Notes: generated by a model from the sequence alone, not told the origin. Positions 27,452 to 38,091 are shown, counted from the first letter of the stretch. The stretch is DNA of 64,000 nt from Pseudomonas sp. Tri1 (GCF_017968885.1 NZ_CP072913.1:6426501-6490500), one strand, 5' to 3'. Numbers and translations are program-made.

Positions 27452-27663
27452 CGGAATTGGCGCTTGAGCGCCTCGGCACAGATGACCCGCCGACGCTCAT
27501 CATCGGCCGAGCGCCATTCGCGGATGTCCTCCACATGACGGAAACAGCCGAGGCAGACTCTCTGCTCGTCCAGCTTGCACACGCTGGTACACGGCGACGG
27601 CACCGCCGGGCTGACATTACTGTAGAGCGGCTTGGGCGGCCGCGCCGGCACGGTCTGGCTCAC
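27448..27663 (-). CDS. DUF1289 domain-containing protein
   Basis: Small protein of 71 residues with the DUF1289 cysteine motif: SPCTSVCKLDEQRVCLGCFRHVEDIREW, four cysteines in a likely metal-binding arrangement. I chose the GTG at 27661-27663, four bases after the cyaY stop with GAAGG upstream. An ATG at 27696 would overlap cyaY by 29 bases and add non-family residues. The stop codon (TAG) lies inside a repeat arm. Function is unknown; co-transcription with cyaY fits a metal-related role (inference). Confidence 0.8.
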   Translation of the reverse strand: MSQTVPARPPKPLYSNVSPAVPSPCTSVCKLDEQRVCLGCFRHVEDIREWRSADDERRRVICAEALKRQFR

Positions 27664-27667
27664 GCGA

Positions 27668-28000
27668 TCAAAGGCCTTCGAAATCGAGTTCGACATCAGC
27701 CTGCTGCATGACGATGCGCTCGAGCATCTCGCCCAGCTGCTCTTCGCTCTTGTCGCACATCCAGCGCTCGCTTTCCTCGTCGTAGTCGAAGTGGAATCCA
27801 CCGGACACCGCCGCCAGCCACAACTGCCGCAACGGCTCCTGGCGACTGAAGATCAACTGGGAGCCGTTCTCGAACTTGACGGTCAGCACTCCGGCGGAGC
27901 TTTCCAGGTCGATATCCAGGCCACTTTCGTCAAACACATCCTCCAACGTCTGCTGGGTGCTATCGACCAGATCGTGGAAACGGGCTTCAGTCAAACTCAT
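27668..28000 (-). CDS. cyaY: Iron donor protein CyaY (frataxin)
   Basis: Bacterial frataxin of 110 residues that binds iron and tunes Fe-S cluster assembly at IscS. Visible features are the acidic first helix (MSLTEARFHDLVDSTQQTLEDVFDESGLDID), GVLTVKFENGSQLIFSRQEPLRQLWLAAVSGGFHFDY and WMCDKSEEQLGEML. It is divergent from lptM and heads a two-gene unit with the DUF1289 gene. Confidence 0.95.
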   Translation of the reverse strand: MSLTEARFHDLVDSTQQTLEDVFDESGLDIDLESSAGVLTVKFENGSQLIFSRQEPLRQLWLAAVSGGFHFDYDEESERWMCDKSEEQLGEMLERIVMQQADVELDFEGL

Positions 28001-28106
28001 TGCGGCAACCTCGAAAATGTCTGCTCATGCTCAAGCGCCGCAAGATACGGGCGCGTCTCGATGATTGCAAAGGATATACCGACCGACGACTACCGGCGCC
28101 GCCAAA

Positions 28107-28165
28107 TGCCGGGTGGCCGGTCGGACGGGAGCCCCGTTGCATAGGCAATCTGCCGGGTGGCCGGT
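28107..28165 (+). repeat. 15-bp direct repeat upstream of lptM
   Basis: tgccgggtggccggt occurs exactly at 28107-28121 and again at 28151-28165, 44 bp apart. The second copy runs into the -10-like tatact (28165-28170) of the lptM promoter. Confidence 0.6.
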
Positions 28166-28170
28166 ATACT
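28165..28170 (+). promoter_or_regulatory. Probable -10 element for lptM-lysA-dapF operon
   Basis: tatact lies 35 bp before the lptM ATG. No good -35 is seen at 16-18 bp, so the call rests on the -10 and position only. Confidence 0.4.
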
Positions 28171-28204
28171 CCGGCGCAATTAACGCATTTTCAAGGATTT
28201 CGCC

Positions 28205-28375
28205 ATGAAGCGCCTGATCTCTTCCCTTGCTGCGCTCGTCGCGGTTGCCTGCCTTGTGACAGCCTGTGGTCAAAAAGGTCCGCTGTACCTGCCTGATGAC
28301 AGCAAGTCCCCTGAAGAGCAGGCCAAGTCGTCGCAAGCCAAATCCCACGCGCACGACACCCACACCACTTACTAA
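28205..28375 (+). CDS. lptM: LPS translocon maturation chaperone LptM (LppL/YifL-type lipoprotein)
   Basis: Tiny lipoprotein of 56 codons. Signal peptide MKRLISSLAALVAVACLVTA is followed by the lipidated Cys21 in the family motif CGQKGPLYLP. The mature part is about 36 residues, ending His/Thr-rich. LptM (formerly YifL; LppL in Pseudomonas) helps the outer-membrane LPS translocon LptD/LptE mature, by oxidative folding in E. coli. It lies 9 bp ahead of lysA, the conserved arrangement. The start has aaggatttcgcc upstream. Confidence 0.92.
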   Translation: MKRLISSLAALVAVACLVTACGQKGPLYLPDDSKSPEEQAKSSQAKSHAHDTHTTY

Positions 28376-28384
28376 GGGAACGCC

Positions 28385-29632
28385 ATGGACGCTTTTAACT
28401 ACCGTGGCGGGGAGCTGTTCGCGGAAGGGGTTGCCCTGTCCGCGATCGCCGAACGTTTCGGCACGCCGACCTATGTCTATTCCCGCGCCCATATCGAAGC
28501 CCAGTACCGGACTTTCGCCGATGCCCTCGCCGGCATGCCGCACCTGGTGTGCTTCGCCGTAAAAGCCAACTCCAACCTGGGTGTGCTCAATGTCCTGGCG
28601 CGCCTGGGCGCCGGCTTCGACATCGTCTCCGGCGGTGAGCTCGAACGCGTATTGGCTGCTGGCGGCAGCGCCGACAAGATCGTGTTCTCCGGTGTCGGCA
28701 AGACCCGCGAAGACATGCGCCGTGCCCTGGAAGTCGGTGTGCACTGCTTCAACATCGAATCCACCGATGAGCTGGAGCGCCTGCAAGTCGTCGCCGCCGA
28801 GCTGGGTGTCCGCGCGCCGATCTCCCTGCGCGTGAACCCGGACGTCGACGCCGGCACCCATCCGTACATCTCCACCGGTCTCAAGGAAAACAAGTTCGGC
28901 ATCGCCATTGCCGACGCCGAAGACGTGTACGTGCGCGCCGCCCAACTGCCGAACCTGGAAGTATTGGGCGTCGATTGCCACATTGGCTCGCAACTGACCA
29001 CCCTGGAACCCTTCATCGATGCCCTCGACCGCCTGCTGGCACTGGTCGACCGCCTCGGCGACTGTGGCATCTACCTGCGTCATATCGATTTGGGTGGCGG
29101 TGTCGGCGTGCGCTACCGCGACGAAGAGCCGCCCCTGGTGGCCGACTACATCAAGGCAGTGCGCGAGCGCCTCGAAGGGCGTGACCTGGCGCTGATGTTC
29201 GAACCGGGCCGCTACATCGTCGCCAATGCCGGCGTGCTGCTGACCCAGGTCGAATACCTCAAGCACACCGAGCACAAGGATTTCGCCATCGTCGACGCGG
29301 CCATGAACGACCTGATCCGCCCGGCGCTGTACCAGGCCTGGATGGACGTGACCGCGGTACGCCCTCGCAACACCGCCGCCCGCAGCTATGACATCGTCGG
29401 GCCGATCTGCGAAACCGGCGACTTCCTGGCCAAGGGCCGGGAGCTGGCGCTGGAAGAAGGCGATCTGCTGGCTGTGCATTCAGCCGGTGCCTATGGGTTT
29501 GTCATGAGTTCCAACTACAACACCCGCGGCCGTTGCGCCGAGGTGCTGGTGGACGGTGATCAGGCATTCGAAGTGCGTCGCCGCGAGACGGTAGCCGAGT
29601 TGTTTGCCGGCGAAAGCCTGCTGCCGGAGTAA
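28385..29632 (+). CDS. lysA: Diaminopimelate decarboxylase
   Basis: PLP enzyme converting meso-diaminopimelate to lysine; 415 residues, fold type III. The PLP lysine is in [16 protein letters not shown], and the [23 protein letters not shown] and [11 protein letters not shown] motifs are all present. It forms an operon with lptM upstream and dapF 4 bp downstream, combining supply and use of meso-DAP. Confidence 0.97.
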   Translation: MDAFNYRGGELFAEGVALSAIAERFGTPTYVYSRAHIEAQYRTFADALAGMPHLVCFAVKANSNLGVLNVLARLGAGFDIVSGGELERVLAAGGSADKIVFSGVGKTREDMRRALEVGVHCFNIESTDELERLQVVAAELGVRAPISLRVNPDVDAGTHPYISTGLKENKFGIAIADAEDVYVRAAQLPNLEVLGVDCHIGSQLTTLEPFIDALDRLLALVDRLGDCGIYLRHIDLGGGVGVRYRDEEPPLVADYIKAVRERLEGRDLALMFEPGRYIVANAGVLLTQVEYLKHTEHKDFAIVDAAMNDLIRPALYQAWMDVTAVRPRNTAARSYDIVGPICETGDFLAKGRELALEEGDLLAVHSAGAYGFVMSSNYNTRGRCAEVLVDGDQAFEVRRRETVAELFAGESLLPE

Positions 29633-29636
29633 AACC

Positions 29637-30467
29637 ATGCTGCTGCGTTTTACCAAGATGCACGGCCTGGGCAATGATTTCATGGTCCTTGACCTGGTCA
29701 GCCAGCACGCGCACATCCTGCCCAAGCACGCCAAGCAATGGGGGGATCGGCACACCGGTATCGGTTTCGACCAACTGCTGATCGTCGAGGCACCCAACAA
29801 CCCGGACGTGGATTTCCGCTACCGGATCTTCAACGCCGACGGTTCGGAAGTAGAGCAATGCGGTAATGGCGCGCGCTGCTTTGCCCGCTTCGTACTGGAC
29901 AAGCGCCTGACCGCCAAGCGGCAGATTCGCGTCGAGACCAAAAGCGGCATCATCGAACTGGATGTGCGTAGCGACGGCCAGATCGGCGTCAACATGGGCG
30001 CTCCACGCTTGGTACCGGCGGACATTCCATTCCAAGCGCCGGCCCAGGCCTTGAGCTATCCATTGGAAGTCGATGGCGATACGGTGGAAGTGGCAGCAGT
30101 GTCCATGGGCAACCCCCACGCCGTGCTGCGGGTCACCGACATCAACAGCGCGCCGGTGCATGAACTGGGGCCGAAAATAGAACATCATCCGCGCTTCCCC
30201 GCGCGGGTGAATGTCGGTTTCCTGCAGGTCATCGATCGTCACCGTGCGCAATTGCGCGTCTGGGAGCGCGGTGCCGGGGAAACCCAGGCCTGCGGTACCG
30301 GCGCCTGCGCCGCCGCCGTCGCGGCGATCAGTCAGGGGTGGATGGATTCGCCATTGTTGATCGACCTTCCGGGCGGGCGCCTGTCCATCGAATGGGCAGG
30401 CCCTGGCCAACCGGTGATGATGACCGGCCCGGCAGTACGCGTATACGAAGGACAAGTTCGTCTTTGA
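29637..30467 (+). CDS. dapF: Diaminopimelate epimerase
   Basis: Interconverts LL- and meso-diaminopimelate by a two-cysteine mechanism; 276 residues. The catalytic cysteines are in [13 protein letters not shown] and [16 protein letters not shown]. The N-terminus [15 protein letters not shown] is diagnostic. I chose the ATG at 29637, since the longer frame begins inside lysA. It lies 4 bp after lysA and 13 bp before the DUF484 gene. Confidence 0.97.
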   Translation: MLLRFTKMHGLGNDFMVLDLVSQHAHILPKHAKQWGDRHTGIGFDQLLIVEAPNNPDVDFRYRIFNADGSEVEQCGNGARCFARFVLDKRLTAKRQIRVETKSGIIELDVRSDGQIGVNMGAPRLVPADIPFQAPAQALSYPLEVDGDTVEVAAVSMGNPHAVLRVTDINSAPVHELGPKIEHHPRFPARVNVGFLQVIDRHRAQLRVWERGAGETQACGTGACAAAVAAISQGWMDSPLLIDLPGGRLSIEWAGPGQPVMMTGPAVRVYEGQVRL

Positions 30468-30480
30468 GTGAGCCAAACCC

Positions 30481-31206
30481 ATGACCGACCAGCCACAGGT
30501 TCCAGCCCCACAGCCCGACGAATCCCCGAGCCCGCTTCCGGACGCCGCAGCCGTAGCCGCGTACCTGGAGGCCCATCCGGACTTCTTCGTCGCGCACGAA
30601 GAACTGCTTGCGGCGATGCGCATCCCCCACCGGCGCGGCGACACCGTGTCGCTGGTGGAACACCAGATGAAAATCCTGCGCGAGCGCAACATCGAGATGC
30701 GCCATCGTCTTTCCCACCTGATGGACGTGGCCCGCGACAATGATCGGCTCTTCGACAAGACCCGACGGTTGATCCTGGCCCTGATGGACGCCAGTACCCT
30801 CGAAGACCTGGTGATGAGCGTCGAAGACAGCCTGCGCCAGGATTTCCAGGTGCCTTTCGTCAGCCTGATCCTGTTCGGTGACAACGCCATGCCGGTGGGC
30901 CGCTGGGTGACTCACGCCGATGCACAGACCGCCATCGGCGGCCTGCTCACGGAAAACAAAAGCGTCAGTGGCAGCCTGCGCGAGCATGAACTGGACTTCC
31001 TGTTCGGCGAAGAACAGCGCAAGCAGATCGGCTCCACCGCCGTCGTCGCCATAGTCCACCAGGGCGTGCATGGCGTGCTGGCTATCGCCAGCCGCGATCC
31101 GCAGCACTACAAGAGTTCGGTGGGCACGCTGTTCCTGAGCTACATCGCCGAGGTCACCGGCCGGGTACTGCCACGGGTTGCCGGCTCTCTGCGCTCGGTA
31201 CGCTGA
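30481..31206 (+). CDS. DUF484 family (GAF-like) protein
   Basis: Cytosolic protein of 241 residues of the DUF484 (YigA-like) family. It has an N-terminal helix-rich part ([27 protein letters not shown]), a coiled coil ([39 protein letters not shown]) and a C-terminal GAF-like domain. No ligand or activity is known. It sits in the conserved order dapF-DUF484-xerC-HAD and starts 13 bp after dapF. Confidence 0.9.
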   Translation: MTDQPQVPAPQPDESPSPLPDAAAVAAYLEAHPDFFVAHEELLAAMRIPHRRGDTVSLVEHQMKILRERNIEMRHRLSHLMDVARDNDRLFDKTRRLILALMDASTLEDLVMSVEDSLRQDFQVPFVSLILFGDNAMPVGRWVTHADAQTAIGGLLTENKSVSGSLREHELDFLFGEEQRKQIGSTAVVAIVHQGVHGVLAIASRDPQHYKSSVGTLFLSYIAEVTGRVLPRVAGSLRSVR

Positions 31207-31208
31207 GG

Positions 31209-32108
31209 ATGGAACGGCAACTGGACGCCTACTGCGAACACTTGCGCAGTGAGCGCCAGGTGTCGCCCCACACGCTGTCGGCCTATCGCCGCGATCTGGA
31301 AAAAGTCCTGGGCTGGTGCCAGAAGCAGAGCATCGACAGTTGGTCGGCGCTGGACATCCAGCGTCTGCGCAGCCTGATTGCACGCCTGCATCAACAGGGG
31401 CAATCCTCCCGCAGCCTGGCGCGATTGTTGTCGGCGGTGCGCGGCTTGTACCACTACCTCAACCGCGAAGGCCTCTGCGATCACGATCCAGCCACTGGCC
31501 TGGCACCGCCCAAGGGCGAACGCCGCTTGCCGAAAACCCTCGACACCGATCGCGCCCTGCAACTGCTTGAAGGCGCCGTCGAGGATGATTTCCTGGCGCG
31601 CCGAGACCAGGCGATTCTCGAACTGTTCTATTCTTCCGGCCTACGGCTTTCGGAGCTGACAGGGCTGAACCTGGATCAACTGGACCTGGCCGACGGCATG
31701 GTCCAAGTGCTCGGCAAAGGCAGCAAGACCCGCCTGCTACCCATCGGCCGCAAGGCCCGCGAAGCCCTGGAGCTGTGGCTGCCGCTGCGGGCGCTCACCA
31801 ACCCTGCCGACGACGCGGTGTTCGTCAGCCAACAGGGGCGGCGCCTCGGTCCACGGGCGATCCAGGTACGAGTCAAGGCGGCTGGCGAACGCGAACTGGG
31901 GCAGAACCTGCACCCACACATGCTCAGGCATTCCTTCGCCAGCCATCTGCTGGAGTCGTCCCAGGACCTGCGCGCCGTCCAGGAGCTGCTCGGCCACTCG
32001 GACATCAAGACCACACAGATCTATACCCACCTGGACTTCCAGCACCTGGCGACGGTCTATGACAGTGCCCACCCCAGGGCCAAACGTATCAAGGGCGACG
32101 AATCATGA
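31209..32108 (+). CDS. xerC: Tyrosine recombinase XerC
   Basis: Site-specific recombinase that, with XerD, resolves chromosome dimers at dif; named Sss in some Pseudomonas, where it affects root colonisation. Length is 299 residues. The SAM-like N-terminal domain (1-100) is followed by the catalytic domain with all active residues: Arg146, Lys170, His237, Arg240, His263 and nucleophile Tyr272. It starts 2 bp after the DUF484 gene and overlaps the HAD gene by four bases (ATGA). Confidence 0.96.
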   Translation: MERQLDAYCEHLRSERQVSPHTLSAYRRDLEKVLGWCQKQSIDSWSALDIQRLRSLIARLHQQGQSSRSLARLLSAVRGLYHYLNREGLCDHDPATGLAPPKGERRLPKTLDTDRALQLLEGAVEDDFLARRDQAILELFYSSGLRLSELTGLNLDQLDLADGMVQVLGKGSKTRLLPIGRKAREALELWLPLRALTNPADDAVFVSQQGRRLGPRAIQVRVKAAGERELGQNLHPHMLRHSFASHLLESSQDLRAVQELLGHSDIKTTQIYTHLDFQHLATVYDSAHPRAKRIKGDES

Positions 32109-32809
32109 CCATCGAGCTCATCACCTTCGACCTCGACGACACCCTGTGGGACACCGCCCCGGTGATCGCCAGCGCCGAAGCCGTATTACGCCAGTGGTTG
32201 ACCGACAACGCACCGAACCTGGGCGGCGTGCCGGTGGAGCACCTGTTCTCTATTCGCGAGCAAGTGCTGCGCGAAGAGCCTGGCCTGAAGCACCGCATCA
32301 GTGCGTTGCGCCGGCGGGTGCTGTTCCGGGCATTGCAGGAAGCCGGCTATGACCAGTGGCAAGCCTCGGAGCTGGCGGACCAGGCATTCGAAACGTTCCT
32401 GCACGCCCGCCATCAACTGGAGATCTTTCCCGAGGTACAGCCCACCCTGGAAATCCTGGCCAACCATTTCGCCCTCGGCGTGGTCACCAATGGCAACGCC
32501 GATGTGCGCCGCCTGGGGTTGGCGGATTATTTCAAGTTCGCCCTGTGCGCCGAAGACATCGGCATCGCCAAACCTGACGCCCGGCTGTTTCACGAAGCCT
32601 TGCAGCGCGGCGGCGCCACGGCGCAAACCGCCGTGCACATTGGCGATCATCCGGGCGATGACATCGCCGGCGCCCAACAGGCCGGCCTGCGCGCGGTGTG
32701 GTTCAACCCGGCAGGCAAGGCCTGGGACGCCGACCATGCGCCGGACGCAGAGATTCGCAGCCTGACGGAGCTCCCAGGATTGCTGGCGGGATGGCACAGC
32801 CAGCCCTGA
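32105..32809 (+). CDS. HAD family hydrolase
   Basis: A 234-residue haloacid-dehalogenase-superfamily phosphatase. Motif I is [11 protein letters not shown] (nucleophile Asp in DLDDTL), motif II is in GVVTNGN, motif III is the Lys in [10 protein letters not shown] and motif IV is [12 protein letters not shown]. An inserted helical cap spans residues 20-100. It resembles YigB, a flavin mononucleotide and sugar phosphatase encoded at the same position after xerC in E. coli. The substrate is inferred, not shown. Last gene of the operon. Confidence 0.9.
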   Translation: MTIELITFDLDDTLWDTAPVIASAEAVLRQWLTDNAPNLGGVPVEHLFSIREQVLREEPGLKHRISALRRRVLFRALQEAGYDQWQASELADQAFETFLHARHQLEIFPEVQPTLEILANHFALGVVTNGNADVRRLGLADYFKFALCAEDIGIAKPDARLFHEALQRGGATAQTAVHIGDHPGDDIAGAQQAGLRAVWFNPAGKAWDADHAPDAEIRSLTELPGLLAGWHSQP

Positions 32810-32838
32810 ACCCCTGCTCTGTAGCCGCCAAAAACCCT

Positions 32839-32870
32839 TTGTGGGAGCGAGCAAGTTCGCTCCCACAGGG
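32839..32870. repeat. Single REP palindrome
   Basis: A nearly perfect palindrome (gtgggagcgagcaagttcgctcccac) stands alone, downstream of the HAD gene. Confidence 0.8.
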
Positions 32871-32906
32871 ACGGCGCTTAGCCTGAAAACTTTATCCAGC
32901 CCATGA

Positions 32907-32933
32907 AAAAGCCCGCAGCGACGGCGGGCTTTT
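32907..32933. terminator. Terminator shared by the HAD operon and sutA
   Basis: Stem aaaagcccgc / gcgggctttt with flanking A and T runs, between convergent genes; 22 bp beyond the sutA stop. Confidence 0.88.
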
Positions 32934-32955
32934 CCAGCAAGCAAGAAGCAGAAGC

Positions 32956-33276
32956 TCAGATAGGGCGACTGCCGTACTTGTTGTCAGGCTTCTTGGGCGG
33001 ATCAGCGACCACGTTGGCCTCCACTTCCTGCACCTTTCCACCCCTGGCCAGGAATTCCTCCATGGCCTTGGCGAGCGCATCACGCTCCTTGTTCTTGGCC
33101 TCTACGCTCGGCAACTCGTCGACCGATACCGCCGCCTTGGCCTTGCCTTTGGCGGTGGGGACCGGTACATCGGCCTCATCATCGGCAACGTCTTCAGCCG
33201 CCGCTTCCAGGCCTTCTTCAGCCTCGTCTTCGTCACCTACTTCGAGGTCGTCGTTTTCCAGATCATCGTCGCTCAT
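32956..33276 (-). CDS. sutA: SutA, RNA-polymerase-binding transcription regulator
   Basis: Acidic 106-residue protein matching SutA of P. aeruginosa, which binds RNA polymerase during slow growth and raises transcription of ribosomal and maintenance genes. The acidic N-terminal tail (SDDDLENDDLEVGDEDEAEEG, about 1-35) is disordered. A central helix follows (ELPSVEAKNKERDALAKAMEEFLARGG). The flexible C-terminus ends in DNKYGSRPI. It sits on its own between the HAD gene and yjbQ; its terminator is described separately. Confidence 0.92.
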   Translation of the reverse strand: MSDDDLENDDLEVGDEDEAEEGLEAAAEDVADDEADVPVPTAKGKAKAAVSVDELPSVEAKNKERDALAKAMEEFLARGGKVQEVEANVVADPPKKPDNKYGSRPI

Positions 33277-33377
33277 GTTCTACCTCATGACTTGCGAAAA
33301 GCAGATTAGTTATAGCCCAGCTTCGCCATCTGTCGAAGGCTGCCAGAAAAAATTCAACATCCGCCGGCAATCAGCGG

Positions 33378-33803
33378 TTATGCCCCTTCACCGTACAAGG
33401 TGGCGAGGACTTTACGAGCACCGCCATGATCACGGTGCTCGCCCAGATAGACACCTTGCCAGGTCCCCAGGGCCAGCCGTCCTGCCGTGACCGGCAGGCT
33501 GAGCTGGCAACCAAGCACGCTGGCCTTGAAGTGCGCCGGGAGGTCGTCCAGGCCTTCGTCGTTGTGCTCATAATCGACGGTTCCTTGTGGGATCAGCCGA
33601 TTGAAAAATCGTTCGAAGTCTCGACGTACCGCCGGATCGGCGTTCTCGTTGATGGTCAACGAGGCCGAGGTATGCTGCAGCCACAGATGCAACAGACCGA
33701 CACGACATACCTGGAGTTCAGGCAGGCCGGCGAGTAACTCGTCCGTCACCAGATGAAAGCCCCGGGGCCTTGCCCGCAGGGTTATCAGCGTCTGTTGCCA
33801 CAT
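33378..33803 (-). CDS. yjbQ: YjbQ family protein (secondary thiamine-phosphate synthase-like)
   Basis: Small cytosolic enzyme-like protein of 141 residues in the YjbQ/UPF0047 family, one member of which has weak thiamine-phosphate synthase activity; the physiological role is unsettled. Conserved blocks are [52 protein letters not shown] and [16 protein letters not shown] chose the ATG at 33801-33803, since the longer frame adds nine unconserved residues. Confidence 0.9.
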   Translation of the reverse strand: MWQQTLITLRARPRGFHLVTDELLAGLPELQVCRVGLLHLWLQHTSASLTINENADPAVRRDFERFFNRLIPQGTVDYEHNDEGLDDLPAHFKASVLGCQLSLPVTAGRLALGTWQGVYLGEHRDHGGARKVLATLYGEGA

Positions 33804-33973
33804 ACAGATCTCCGCACGTTCGGCGCGCATTCTAGCGCGCTCTGGGAAAAAACAAAGGGCCTAATGCGCCTGCCTCCATGTAAGCCTTTGGCCGTAGAAA
33901 AACCCATGTCGCATACATAACAAAAGACGTCGGAAAAACCAGCACTCCCTGTGAGCACTGACAAATCCCAGAC

Positions 33974-34007
33974 AAAAAAATGCCCGGCGAACCGGGCATT
34001 TTTTTAT
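33974..34007 (-). terminator. Intrinsic terminator after amtB
   Basis: Stem tgcccgg / ccgggca with a cgaa loop and seven flanking A and T residues, just after the amtB stop. Confidence 0.9.
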
Positions 34008-34016
34008 CGCGCGTGC

Positions 34017-35351
34017 TTACAGGTTGTAGCCACGCTCGTTGTGCTGGGCCAGGTCCAGGCCCACGGCTTCTTCTTCCTCGGAAACACGCAGACCCATGAC
34101 GGCGTCCAGCACCTTGAGGATGATGAAGGTGACGATCGCGGTGTAGACCACCGTGAACCCCACGCCCTTGAATTGAATCCACACTTGCGCACCGATATCG
34201 GTCACGGTGCCGAAGCCACCCAGGGCCGGCGCAGCGAATACACCGGTCAGGATCGCGCCGAGGATACCGCCAATGCCATGCACGCCGAAGGCATCCAGGG
34301 AATCGTCATAGCCAAGTTTGCGCTTGAGGGTGGTGGCGCAGAAGAAGCACACCACGCCCGCCGCCAGGCCGATGACCAGGGCGCCCATCGGGCCCACGGT
34401 GCCGGCTGCCGGAGTGATCGCAACCAGACCCGCTACCACGCCCGAGGCGATGCCCAGTGCGCTTGGCTTGCCGTGAGTGATCCACTCGGCAAACATCCAG
34501 CCCAGCGCCGCCGCAGCGGTGGCAATCTGGGTAACCAGCATCGCCATGCCGGCGGTGCCGTTGGCGGCGACGGCAGAACCGGCGTTGAAGCCGAACCAGC
34601 CGACCCACAGCATGGCGGCGCCCATCAGGGTGTAGCCCAGGTTATGCGGGGCCATCGGCGTGGTCGGGAAGCCTTTGCGCTTGCCCAGCACCAGGCACGC
34701 CACCAGGCCAGCGATACCGGCGTTGATGTGCACCACGGTGCCGCCGGCAAAGTCCAGCACGCCCCAGTCCCACAGCAGGCCGCCGTTACCGGACCAGACC
34801 ATGTGCGCAATCGGTGCATACACCAGGGTGAACCACACGCCCATGAAGACCAGCATGGCGGAGAACTTCATCCGCTCGGCAAACGCACCGACGATCAGCG
34901 CCGGAGTGATGATGGCGAAGGTCATCTGGAACGTGATGAACACGGCTTCAGGGAACAGCGCTGCCGGGCCGGTCAGGCTGGACGGGGTGACGCCCGCCAG
35001 GAACGCTTTGCCCAGGCCGCCGACAAAGGAGTTGAAGTTGACGACGCCCTGCTCCATACCCGTGGTGTCGAACGCGATGCTGTAGCCATAAATGACCCAC
35101 AGGATGCTGATCAGACCGGTAATGGCGAAGCACTGCATCATCACGGAAAGAAGGTTTTTCGAGCGAACCATGCCGCCATAGAACAGCGCCAGGCCGGGAA
35201 TGGTCATGAACAGCACAAGAATCGTAGCAGTCAGCATCCAGGCGGTGTCGCCGGAGTTCAGGACTGGGGCTGCCGCTTCTTCTGCCATGGCCAGGCCAGG
35301 CATTGCGAAGGACAACAGGGCTCCTAGCCCTGCGAATTTACGCAGAGTCAT
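34017..35351 (-). CDS. amtB: Ammonium transporter AmtB
   Basis: Trimeric inner-membrane ammonia channel of 444 residues. The signal peptide (MTLRKFAGLGALLSFAMPGLAMA) is followed by eleven membrane helices. The pore twin histidines lie in VVHINAGIAGL and FGVHGIGGILGA, and the family stretch DFAGGTVVHINAG is intact. It is encoded 33 bp after glnK in one operon behind a sigma-54 promoter. GlnK would block the channel when nitrogen is plentiful. Confidence 0.97.
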   Translation of the reverse strand: MTLRKFAGLGALLSFAMPGLAMAEEAAAPVLNSGDTAWMLTATILVLFMTIPGLALFYGGMVRSKNLLSVMMQCFAITGLISILWVIYGYSIAFDTTGMEQGVVNFNSFVGGLGKAFLAGVTPSSLTGPAALFPEAVFITFQMTFAIITPALIVGAFAERMKFSAMLVFMGVWFTLVYAPIAHMVWSGNGGLLWDWGVLDFAGGTVVHINAGIAGLVACLVLGKRKGFPTTPMAPHNLGYTLMGAAMLWVGWFGFNAGSAVAANGTAGMAMLVTQIATAAAALGWMFAEWITHGKPSALGIASGVVAGLVAITPAAGTVGPMGALVIGLAAGVVCFFCATTLKRKLGYDDSLDAFGVHGIGGILGAILTGVFAAPALGGFGTVTDIGAQVWIQFKGVGFTVVYTAIVTFIILKVLDAVMGLRVSEEEEAVGLDLAQHNERGYNL

Positions 35352-35384
35352 ATTGTTTTCTCCTGGGGCGTTGGGTTTGGCGGC

Positions 35385-35972
<588 letters not shown>

Positions 35973-36081
35973 TTACCCACCGTACCCGCTTGCTTCGCAC
36001 CACGAACCGCAGCGATACGCACAACAACAGTGCGCCATCGTCCGACCCAGTGCGCGAAAAGCGTGCATCCTTGCTTGCCAA

Positions 36082-36108
36082 TTGACTATAGACACTGCGT
36101 GGTACACT
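36082..36108 (+). promoter_or_regulatory. Probable sigma-70 promoter of ubiK
   Basis: ttgact (36082-36087) and tacact (36103-36108) are separated by 15 bp, shorter than ideal, and lie 28 bp before the ubiK ATG. Confidence 0.45.
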
Positions 36109-36136
36109 GCCCGCCATCGTTTTCAGGACACTGCAC

Positions 36137-36397
36137 ATGCTTGCGCCCAAAGACCTCCTCGACGCCCTGAGCGGCCACGCCTCCCGCCTATTGAGCGGCG
36201 ACACCCCGCTACCCAAAAGCGAAATCGAAAGCCAGTTCAAGGCCCTGCTGCAAAGTGGGTTCAGCAAACTGGACTTGGTGAGCCGGGAAGAATTCGACAG
36301 CCAGATGGTCGTGCTGGCCCGAACCCGGGCACGGCTTGAAAGCCTGGAGGCCAAGGTCGCGGAGCTGGAAGCGCGATTGGTTCCAGCACAGGAGTAA
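36137..36397 (+). CDS. ubiK: Ubiquinone biosynthesis accessory factor UbiK
   Basis: Small membrane-associated protein of 86 residues (BMFP/YqiC family) that assists aerobic ubiquinone synthesis by binding UbiJ and lipids. An N-terminal amphipathic helix (MLAPKDLLDALSGHASRLLSG) is followed by KSEIESQFKALLQSGFSKLDLVSREEFDSQ and a C-terminal coiled coil (VLARTRARLESLEAKVAELEARL). In P. aeruginosa it lies between glnK and comM; here comM is 7.3 kb away. Confidence 0.93.
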   Translation: MLAPKDLLDALSGHASRLLSGDTPLPKSEIESQFKALLQSGFSKLDLVSREEFDSQMVVLARTRARLESLEAKVAELEARLVPAQE

Positions 36398-36410
36398 GCA
36401 CCTTCGGGCC

Positions 36411-36437
36411 ATACGCCTGGCATCAGCCCAGGCGTAT
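36411..36437. terminator. Hairpin between ubiK and chemoreceptor
   Basis: A 10-bp stem (atacgcctgg / ccaggcgtat) lies between convergent stops. A T-run is missing, so strength is uncertain. Confidence 0.5.
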
Positions 36438-36450
36438 TCAACCCAAGGGG

Positions 36451-38091
36451 TCAGAGACGGAAACGGCCGACCAGGGTATTGAATGACAGGGCCAGGTTAG
36501 ACAGCTCCTGGCTCGACGCATTGGTCTGGTTCGCCCCAGCTGCGGTCTGGGTCGAGAGATCCTGGATATTCACCAGGTTGCGATCGACCTCCCGTGCCAC
36601 ATGGGCCTGCTCCTCCGAAGCCGTGGCAATCACCAGGTTACGGTCATTGATCTGCGAAATGCCGTCGGCGATCTGCTCCAGAGCCTCGCCAGTGGCCCGG
36701 GCCAGGCTCTGGGTCTCGGTCACCAGCGCCTGACTCTTGCCCATGGCATCGACCGCGCTGTCAGCCCGATCCTGGACTGCGTGGATCATGCTCTCGATTT
36801 CACCAGTGGACGCCTGGGTGCGCGCCGCCAAGGCTCGAACCTCGTCGGCCACCACGGCGAAGCCGCGACCCTGCTCCCCGGCGCGGGCGGCCTCGATGGC
36901 CGCGTTGAGCGCCAACAGGTTGGTTTGCTCAGCGATCCCACGGATCACATCCAGCACCTTGCCGATATCACGGACTTGCACCGCCAGATCCCTGACCAGC
37001 CCGGTGGACGAGGTGATTTCCAGGGTTGCAGTGTTGATCGCCTGCACCGCACTACGGGCCTGATCACGCCCATTGCTGGCTTGTGAACTGGTCGATTGCG
37101 AAGCCTGAGAAGTGGAGACCGCATTGCGGGCTACTTCCTCAACTGCCGAAGTCATCTCGGTCACGGCCGTGGCGGCCTGCTGGATTTCGTCATTCTGCCG
37201 GGTCAATGCACGACTGCCATCATCGGTGACGGCCGTCAGCTCCTCGGCGGCGGAAGCCAACTGGTCCGAAGCGCTGGCGATCTGCTGGATGGTGGTCTTC
37301 AAGCTCGCCTGCATATCGCCCAGGGCCTTGAGCAACTGGCCAGCCTCGTCGCGACTGCGGCTGCTGATGTGCTGGGTCAGGTCGCCTTGGGCGATGCGTT
37401 GGGCACAATCGACCGCCGCGGCGATCGGTCGACTGATCAGACGGCTGATAAACACGCCCAACAGCAGCGCGGCAATAAAGGCCACGACGATGCCGCTGTA
37501 CAACACAGTCTTGGCCGTCGTCTCCTGCAGCGTCGCGGCCTTGGCGTCTTCGCCGATCTGGCGGTCATTGGAGTCGATCATGATGGTCAACTGGTCCATC
37601 ACCTTGCGATAGGTCTTCTGCAGATCGCCCAGCAACAGAGTGCGACCGTTCTCCAGGTCGCCAGCCGCCATCATCGCCACATACTGCTGCACCATGGCCT
37701 GGTAGACCGGCCAATCGCGGGCCATCTGGTCACCGGCCAGGCGCTCGTCTTCAGCCAGGTTCCCTTTACGGTAAGCGGCAAAAGCCTGTTCGCTGGCCAA
37801 CTGGTTGGCTTTCATCGAGGCGAGAAACTCATCCTTCAGGCTCTGCGGCGCGTTGCCGGCGGTAGCGACATACAGCCGGTACATGTCGCGCGTCTGGCCG
37901 ACCGCCTTGGTCTTGGTCTGCGACGTGTTGGCGACCGAGACCAGGTTGTTGTTGAACACCCCCTGCAGGCGTGTCGACAGCGCGGAAACACCGCTGACGC
38001 CAAGCATGCCCACGGCGAGCGTGATCAACGCACAGAGGAAAAACGAGGTGATCAGTTTGGTTGATAATTTTGCGTCATTGAGCCAGTTCAT
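36451..38091 (-). CDS. Methyl-accepting chemotaxis protein (four-helix-bundle sensor)
   Basis: Chemoreceptor of 546 residues. A short cytosolic start and membrane helix 1 (about 12-32) precede a periplasmic helical domain of the four-helix-bundle type (33-190). Then come membrane helix 2 (about 192-212), HAMP, and the signalling domain with its hairpin tip [35 protein letters not shown]. No C-terminal CheR-binding pentapeptide is present. I chose the ATG at 38089-38091 because the longer frame adds 47 unrelated residues. The ligand is unknown. It is divergent from the dehydrogenase operon, so a sugar or polyol attractant is an untested idea. Confidence 0.92.
   Translation of the reverse strand: MNWLNDAKLSTKLITSFFLCALITLAVGMLGVSGVSALSTRLQGVFNNNLVSVANTSQTKTKAVGQTRDMYRLYVATAGNAPQSLKDEFLASMKANQLASEQAFAAYRKGNLAEDERLAGDQMARDWPVYQAMVQQYVAMMAAGDLENGRTLLLGDLQKTYRKVMDQLTIMIDSNDRQIGEDAKAATLQETTAKTVLYSGIVVAFIAALLLGVFISRLISRPIAAAVDCAQRIAQGDLTQHISSRSRDEAGQLLKALGDMQASLKTTIQQIASASDQLASAAEELTAVTDDGSRALTRQNDEIQQAATAVTEMTSAVEEVARNAVSTSQASQSTSSQASNGRDQARSAVQAINTATLEITSSTGLVRDLAVQVRDIGKVLDVIRGIAEQTNLLALNAAIEAARAGEQGRGFAVVADEVRALAARTQASTGEIESMIHAVQDRADSAVDAMGKSQALVTETQSLARATGEALEQIADGISQINDRNLVIATASEEQAHVAREVDRNLVNIQDLSTQTAAGANQTNASSQELSNLALSFNTLVGRFRL

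Noticed and set aside
28031..29479. A 482-codon minus frame opposite lysA
   Set aside because: lysA is unmistakable with all active-site motifs; the antisense frame has no recognisable domain.
33951..35327. A 458-codon + frame opposite amtB
   Set aside because: Shadow of amtB, with very His/Gln-rich translation and no ribosome site.
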